Positions 11,537 to 14,886 of a stretch of 14,886 nt of DNA are shown piece after piece (position 1 is the first letter of the stretch; every line of letters starts with the position of its first letter). The stretch covers positions 225,001 through 239,886 of the forward strand of contig JACVTC010000189.1 of assembly GCA_016946835.1 (NCBI GenBank), given 5' to 3'. Position numbers and translations under genes: made by a program. Below the pieces are notes generated by a model. It was not told the DNA's origin. It was given only the letters and a program-made list of their open reading frames with translations, and searched no databases. The DNA comes from Neocallimastix lanati (nom. inval.) (taxonomy: Eukaryota > Neocallimastigomycota > Neocallimastigomycetes > Neocallimastigales > Neocallimastigaceae).

Positions 11537-11764
11537 GTTCACAATACTTCATATATATATATTAAGCTAAAAAGGATGGAAGAAAGGATAAGTTTTCAAA
11601 AATTAATATAGACCAAATGTTACTTAATGGTATGCCTTTACCTATTGGTGAACCAAAAAAGACATCTGTTATTCATACAAAGTTCTTTAATGGTAAGAAA
11701 ATTTATTGAATATTTAATTAAAAAGATTTAAAAAATAAAATAAATTTTAATATCTTTAAATCAA

Positions 11765-11806
<42 letters not shown>

Positions 11807-11973
11807 TTTTTTTTTTTTTTTTTTTTTGATAAAATTATATATAACGTGATAAATAATGAATATAAACCCCAATAATTAATTTATTTTTATTTTATTCATT
11901 TAATATTAATAAACAAACAACAACAACAAAAAAAAAAGATTTTGAAGATGACTTTGATGATGAAACTATTTAA
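11154..11973 (+). CDS. COPS9: COP9 signalosome small acidic subunit (COPS9/CSN9-like), three exons
   Basis: Exons are 11154-11193, 11567-11692 and 11939-11973, giving 66 codons and a TAA. Introns of 373 and 246 bases have GTAAGT and GTAAGA donors and ATTAAG and AAAAAG acceptors, and both phases join cleanly. The protein has a basic, Lys/Arg-rich N-terminal half (PRGDRRPKKDGRKDK) and ends HTKFFNDFEDDFDDETI. This C-terminus closely matches the end of animal COPS9 (Myeov2/CSNAP), with the FFNDFED-x-FDD core and a terminal acidic patch. That tail anchors COPS9 in the signalosome, the complex that removes NEDD8 from cullins. Length is close to the human 57 residues, but the basic N-terminal half is unlike the human one. 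An in-frame TAA precedes the ATG. The gene converges with the thiamine gene downstream. I am confident of the exon structure and fairly confident of the family. Confidence 0.82.
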
Positions 11974-12693
11974 ATAATTAATGAATTATAAATAAATATT
12001 GTATAGATAAACAATGACAAAAAAAAAAAAAGTTTAGTAATGATTGTAATTAATTAATTAATTAATTAATCACAGAATATATTCCAAAGTTATAATTCCT
12101 CTAAACTTTTAAATCTAATATCGTTTATTTTTTAACATTTAAAGTAGTTTGAATAAAAAAAAAAATAAAAAAATAAAAATAAAAACTTAAAACATAATGC
12201 AATAATACTATGTGCTTTATAGTCATATTTAGTATATCTTAATGTATATATATTAAAATAAACCATAAAATGATAAAACATAACAGAAATAAAAAATTAA
12301 AAACAAAATAAAATAAAGTATAAAAAATATATATATATAATAATAAAATATATAATAAATAATTGTAAAATTATTTATTTTTACTATTTTTATTTTATTT
12401 TTTTTTTTATTATATATTAAATATATTAATAATAATATATTTAATAAAAAAAAAAAAGATTGATATCATTACAAACATTTACGGATATAAATAATATAAA
12501 TATTTCTTATATTTATTTTATTGATTATTTTATTGATTTATAATTTAAACTTAAATTTTATTTAATTGTTTGTTTTTATAACCATTTAATTAAATTGTTA
12601 TTTTTAATTTCATTTATATATAAAATTTAAAAACAAAATGAAGAATAAATATTAAATATAATTTTTTTTTTCTATTCTATCTATTTTTGTTTT

Positions 12694-12740
<47 letters not shown>

Positions 12741-12894
12741 ATTTACATTTACTATTTAATTAATAAATAAATTGTTGATAAAAAATTTATTTTTACTTCA
12801 CTGCACTATTATTTTCATTATTTTTATTTTTATTTTTATTTTTATTTTTCTCTATCTCTTTTTATTATTATAATTATAGTTATTTGCTTTCAAT
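11974..12894. other. Spacer between two convergent genes (3' UTRs), no gene
   Basis: It holds the 3' ends of the COPS9-like and Thi20-like genes. AAAAGTTTAG at 12028-12037 and CTAAACTTTT at 12101-12110 form a perfect 10-base inverted repeat around a (TTAA)n run at about 12049-12071. A T39 run at 12698-12736, the longest homopolymer in the window, lies about 160 bases beyond the Thi20-like stop. AATAAA-type polyadenylation signals are too frequent to choose one. Confidence 0.6.
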
Positions 12895-14886
12895 TTATTC
12901 TAATTTATGTAAACCCATACTGAAGAAGTTGGCTTCTAATCTACAAGCTTGTCTGAAAATTTCACATAATTCATTTATACGTTTAGTATCCCCTGGTTTG
13001 ATGTATTCCTTTGCTAACTTTTCAATTTCAGCTATAGAATTTTTTTAAAAAATAATATATAAAAAATATACAATATTAAATTTCATTAGTTCATTAACAT
13101 ATATAAATATTAATTTATATTGATTAATTAATTGTATGATTACTTACCAATACCAGTAGTAACACTGTTTTGGTAAAGTTCAGCAGCATAATTTTCAGCC
13201 CATTTGTAGAATGGATTGTTTTCTAATAAATATAATTGTAAAATAATTAAAAGTTTATATTAAAATATTTGTTTAACTTTAATAATTTTCATTTTTAATC
13301 TTAATTTTATTTTATTTTTATTTCTATTTTTTTTTTTTTTTATTATTATTATTATTTTTATTTCTATTTTTATTTCTGTTTTTTTTTTATTATTATTATT
13401 ATTATTTTTATTTCTATTTTTATTTCTATTTTTATTTCTATTTCTATTTTTATTTTTATTTCTATTTTTATTTTATTATTTTATTTATTTATTAATATTA
13501 TTTTAATTTTTAATTTTTTATTTTTACCTTTTTTAGTAGCTGGATCATTCACAATTCTAAGACCAATTTCACCATAACCAATTAAACAAGCGAATAAGGC
13601 AACTTTAAGATCTAAAATATCACCAGAAATACCTTTTTCAATACAGAATCTAGTATAAGCCATATTAGCTGAAGCTTCCTTGGTCTTTTCTAATTCTTCT
13701 AACGATATTCCCCATGATTCACAATACTTTTATTATTATTATTATTATTATCATTTTAGTATATTTAAAGTATATCATTAATATTTTTATATTTTTTAAT
13801 TTTTTTTTTAATTAATCTTAGATTTTATATTTATTTACTTATTTATTTATTAATTTACCTTAATATGAAGACTAGTTTCAGTTCTAATAATATTAATAAT
13901 ATCGGCTTCAGCAGCAATTTCTTGTAAATTATTTAATTTGAATCCACAAATGGCGTGAACACGAGCATAATGGGTTAAATAGATATAATCTTGACATAAG
14001 AAGTATCTAAAGGAATCAACTGGTAAAGTACCATCTGCAATTCTATTAACAAATTCATGATTAACGTAATCACTATATTCCTTTTTGGCATAATTCTTTA
14101 AGGTTTGAACAAATGTTGTATTACTAAAAAAAATATAAATGAATTATACATAAATTATTAGTATTTATATATTTTTTTATTAAATACAAATAAAGATTAT
14201 AAAAAAAAATTTATTATTATTATTATTATTATTAAATAAATTATATTAATCTTTTTTAAATTGATTTTATTATTAGAGTAGAATATTTTACTTATCACAT
14301 ATTTTTTATTTGTATTTTATTTCATATAATTTGTTATTATTATTATTATAATGAAATTAAAACTTACTCTGGGAAAAGAAGAGAATTATGGAAATGATTA
14401 AGTGGACCATGACCCTTACCTATATTGAAACTGTATTTAATAGCATTTTGAAGATATTTTCTAGCATTTCTATAAGCCGTTAAAACTTTTTATAAAATTA
14501 AAAAATTTTAATTAATATAAATATTTATATATATATATAAATAATTAAAATAATTAATAAAATAAAAATCAATAAAAAAAATTTTTTATAAAATCATTTC
14601 TACCAATAAAAACAAATACAAAATAAATAAATAAATAAATAAATAACAAAATAATAAAACTTGTATTTATTCATTAACTCTAATATATATTAAATTCTAT
14701 TCTATATGACTTTATGTTTTTTTTTTTTTTTTTTTTTAAATATAATTTAAACAATATATTTATAATGTCATATTTTCATATTTATTCAATAAAATCTATT
14801 CTTTTCTTTTTAGTTTTTAGTTTGTTAGGTTAGCCTACCTGATTCATTCTTAGCTAAACCAGCTGCAATAGCTGAAGAAAGAGTAC
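12895..14886 (-). CDS. THI20: Thi20-like HMP-P kinase/TenA fusion, C-terminal 279 residues, six exons
   Basis: Minus-strand exons are 14839-14886 (cut by the edge), 14368-14485, 13859-14123, 13528-13726, 13148-13222 and 12895-13031. All five introns (116-353 bases) are GT...AG with consistent phases, ending at TAA 12895-12897. Residues 1-55 are the end of an HMP/HMP-P kinase (ThiD) domain: TLSSAIAAGLAK follows a codon of which only GT is visible (compatible with the conserved Cys), then GKGHGPLNHF at 38-47. Residues 56-279 are a full TenA domain. By alignment to Bacillus TenA, the active-site set is present: Asp100 and Tyr103 in QDYIYL, Cys190 and Tyr194 in ACLIGYGEIG, and Glu267 in RLEANFF. 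Yeast Thi20 makes HMP pyrophosphate for thiamine synthesis and its TenA part has thiaminase II/pyrimidine salvage activity; the enzyme is cytosolic. No TPP riboswitch is visible in the introns seen. Confidence 0.93.
13318..13480. repeat. TATTTCTATTTT-type minisatellite inside an intron of the Thi20-like gene
   Basis: Within the 305-base intron 13223-13527, units of about 12 bases (TATTTCTATTTT and variants) recur, broken by T-runs and (ATT)n. On the gene strand it is purine-rich (GAAATAAAAATA). It inflates the intron and does not disturb the splice sites. Confidence 0.85.
14486..14838 (-). other. Intron of the Thi20-like gene (353 bases, the longest seen in it)
   Basis: The donor is GTAGGC and the acceptor ATAAAAAG on the minus strand. 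It contains a T21 run at 14717-14737 and an AAAT repeat at about 14620-14644. The junction joins AKNES to LTAYRNARK through a Val codon split 1/2, in agreement with the ThiD family. The body of the intron shows no open frame, RNA gene or conserved element. Confidence 0.85.

Noticed and set aside
13481-13663. A 60-codon frame starting MAYTRFCIEKG as a separate gene.
   Set aside because: It is part of the fourth visible exon of the Thi20-like gene read on into the next intron; the GTAAAA donor at 13527 ends the real coding part.
12895-14886. A TPP riboswitch in an intron of the thiamine gene.
   Set aside because: I saw no CTGAGA-type thi-box in the visible introns, and the 5' end where one would more likely lie is outside the window.

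Overview
The window is nuclear DNA of a eukaryote with an extremely AT-rich genome. Spacers are almost pure A/T, full of homopolymers and simple repeats, and the supported coding sequences stand out as islands of higher GC cut by AT-rich GT...AG introns. The best clue to the organism is the gene at the right edge, a fused HMP-P kinase/TenA protein with the yeast Thi20 architecture. Together with intron-bearing genes, very low GC, long T and A runs and poly-asparagine-type (AAT)n tracts, this points to a fungus, most likely an anaerobic gut fungus (Neocallimastigomycota). A dictyostelid-like amoeba is the main alternative. The standard genetic code fits: all six glutamines in the kinase/TenA exons are CAA, no TAA or TAG interrupts them, and both complete genes end at TAA.

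Layout. 1-185: first coding piece of an unrecognised gene that runs off the left edge on the minus strand; a (TTTTA)n tract begins a few bases upstream of its start codon. 425-2329: spacer with simple repeats, a small cluster of GATA cores and a possible decayed coding fragment. 2330-4610: minus-strand coding region rich in Asn, Ser, Asp, Glu and Lys that can be read end to end only by changing frame six times, so it is either a pseudogene or carries sequence errors. 4797-4985: a doubtful small hydrophobic ORF. 4986-7442: spacer. 7443-7885: a short Ser/Tyr-rich start followed by a long (AAT)n tract, minus strand, probably the beginning of a gene. 7886-11153: more than 3 kb with no gene I can support.

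11154-11973 (plus): a three-exon gene for a 66-residue protein whose C-terminus matches the small COP9 signalosome subunit COPS9/CSN acidic protein. 12895-14886 (minus): six exons encoding the C-terminal end of the HMP-P kinase domain and a complete TenA domain of the Thi20-like thiamine-pathway enzyme; the N-terminus lies beyond the right edge. These two genes converge on a spacer of about 0.9 kb.

The identified genes are housekeeping in nature (thiamine metabolism, cullin deneddylation) and do not form a functional cluster. I see no new multi-gene system, CRISPR array, tRNA, rRNA or intact transposon. The most useful results are the two spliced genes and the serially frameshifted gene.
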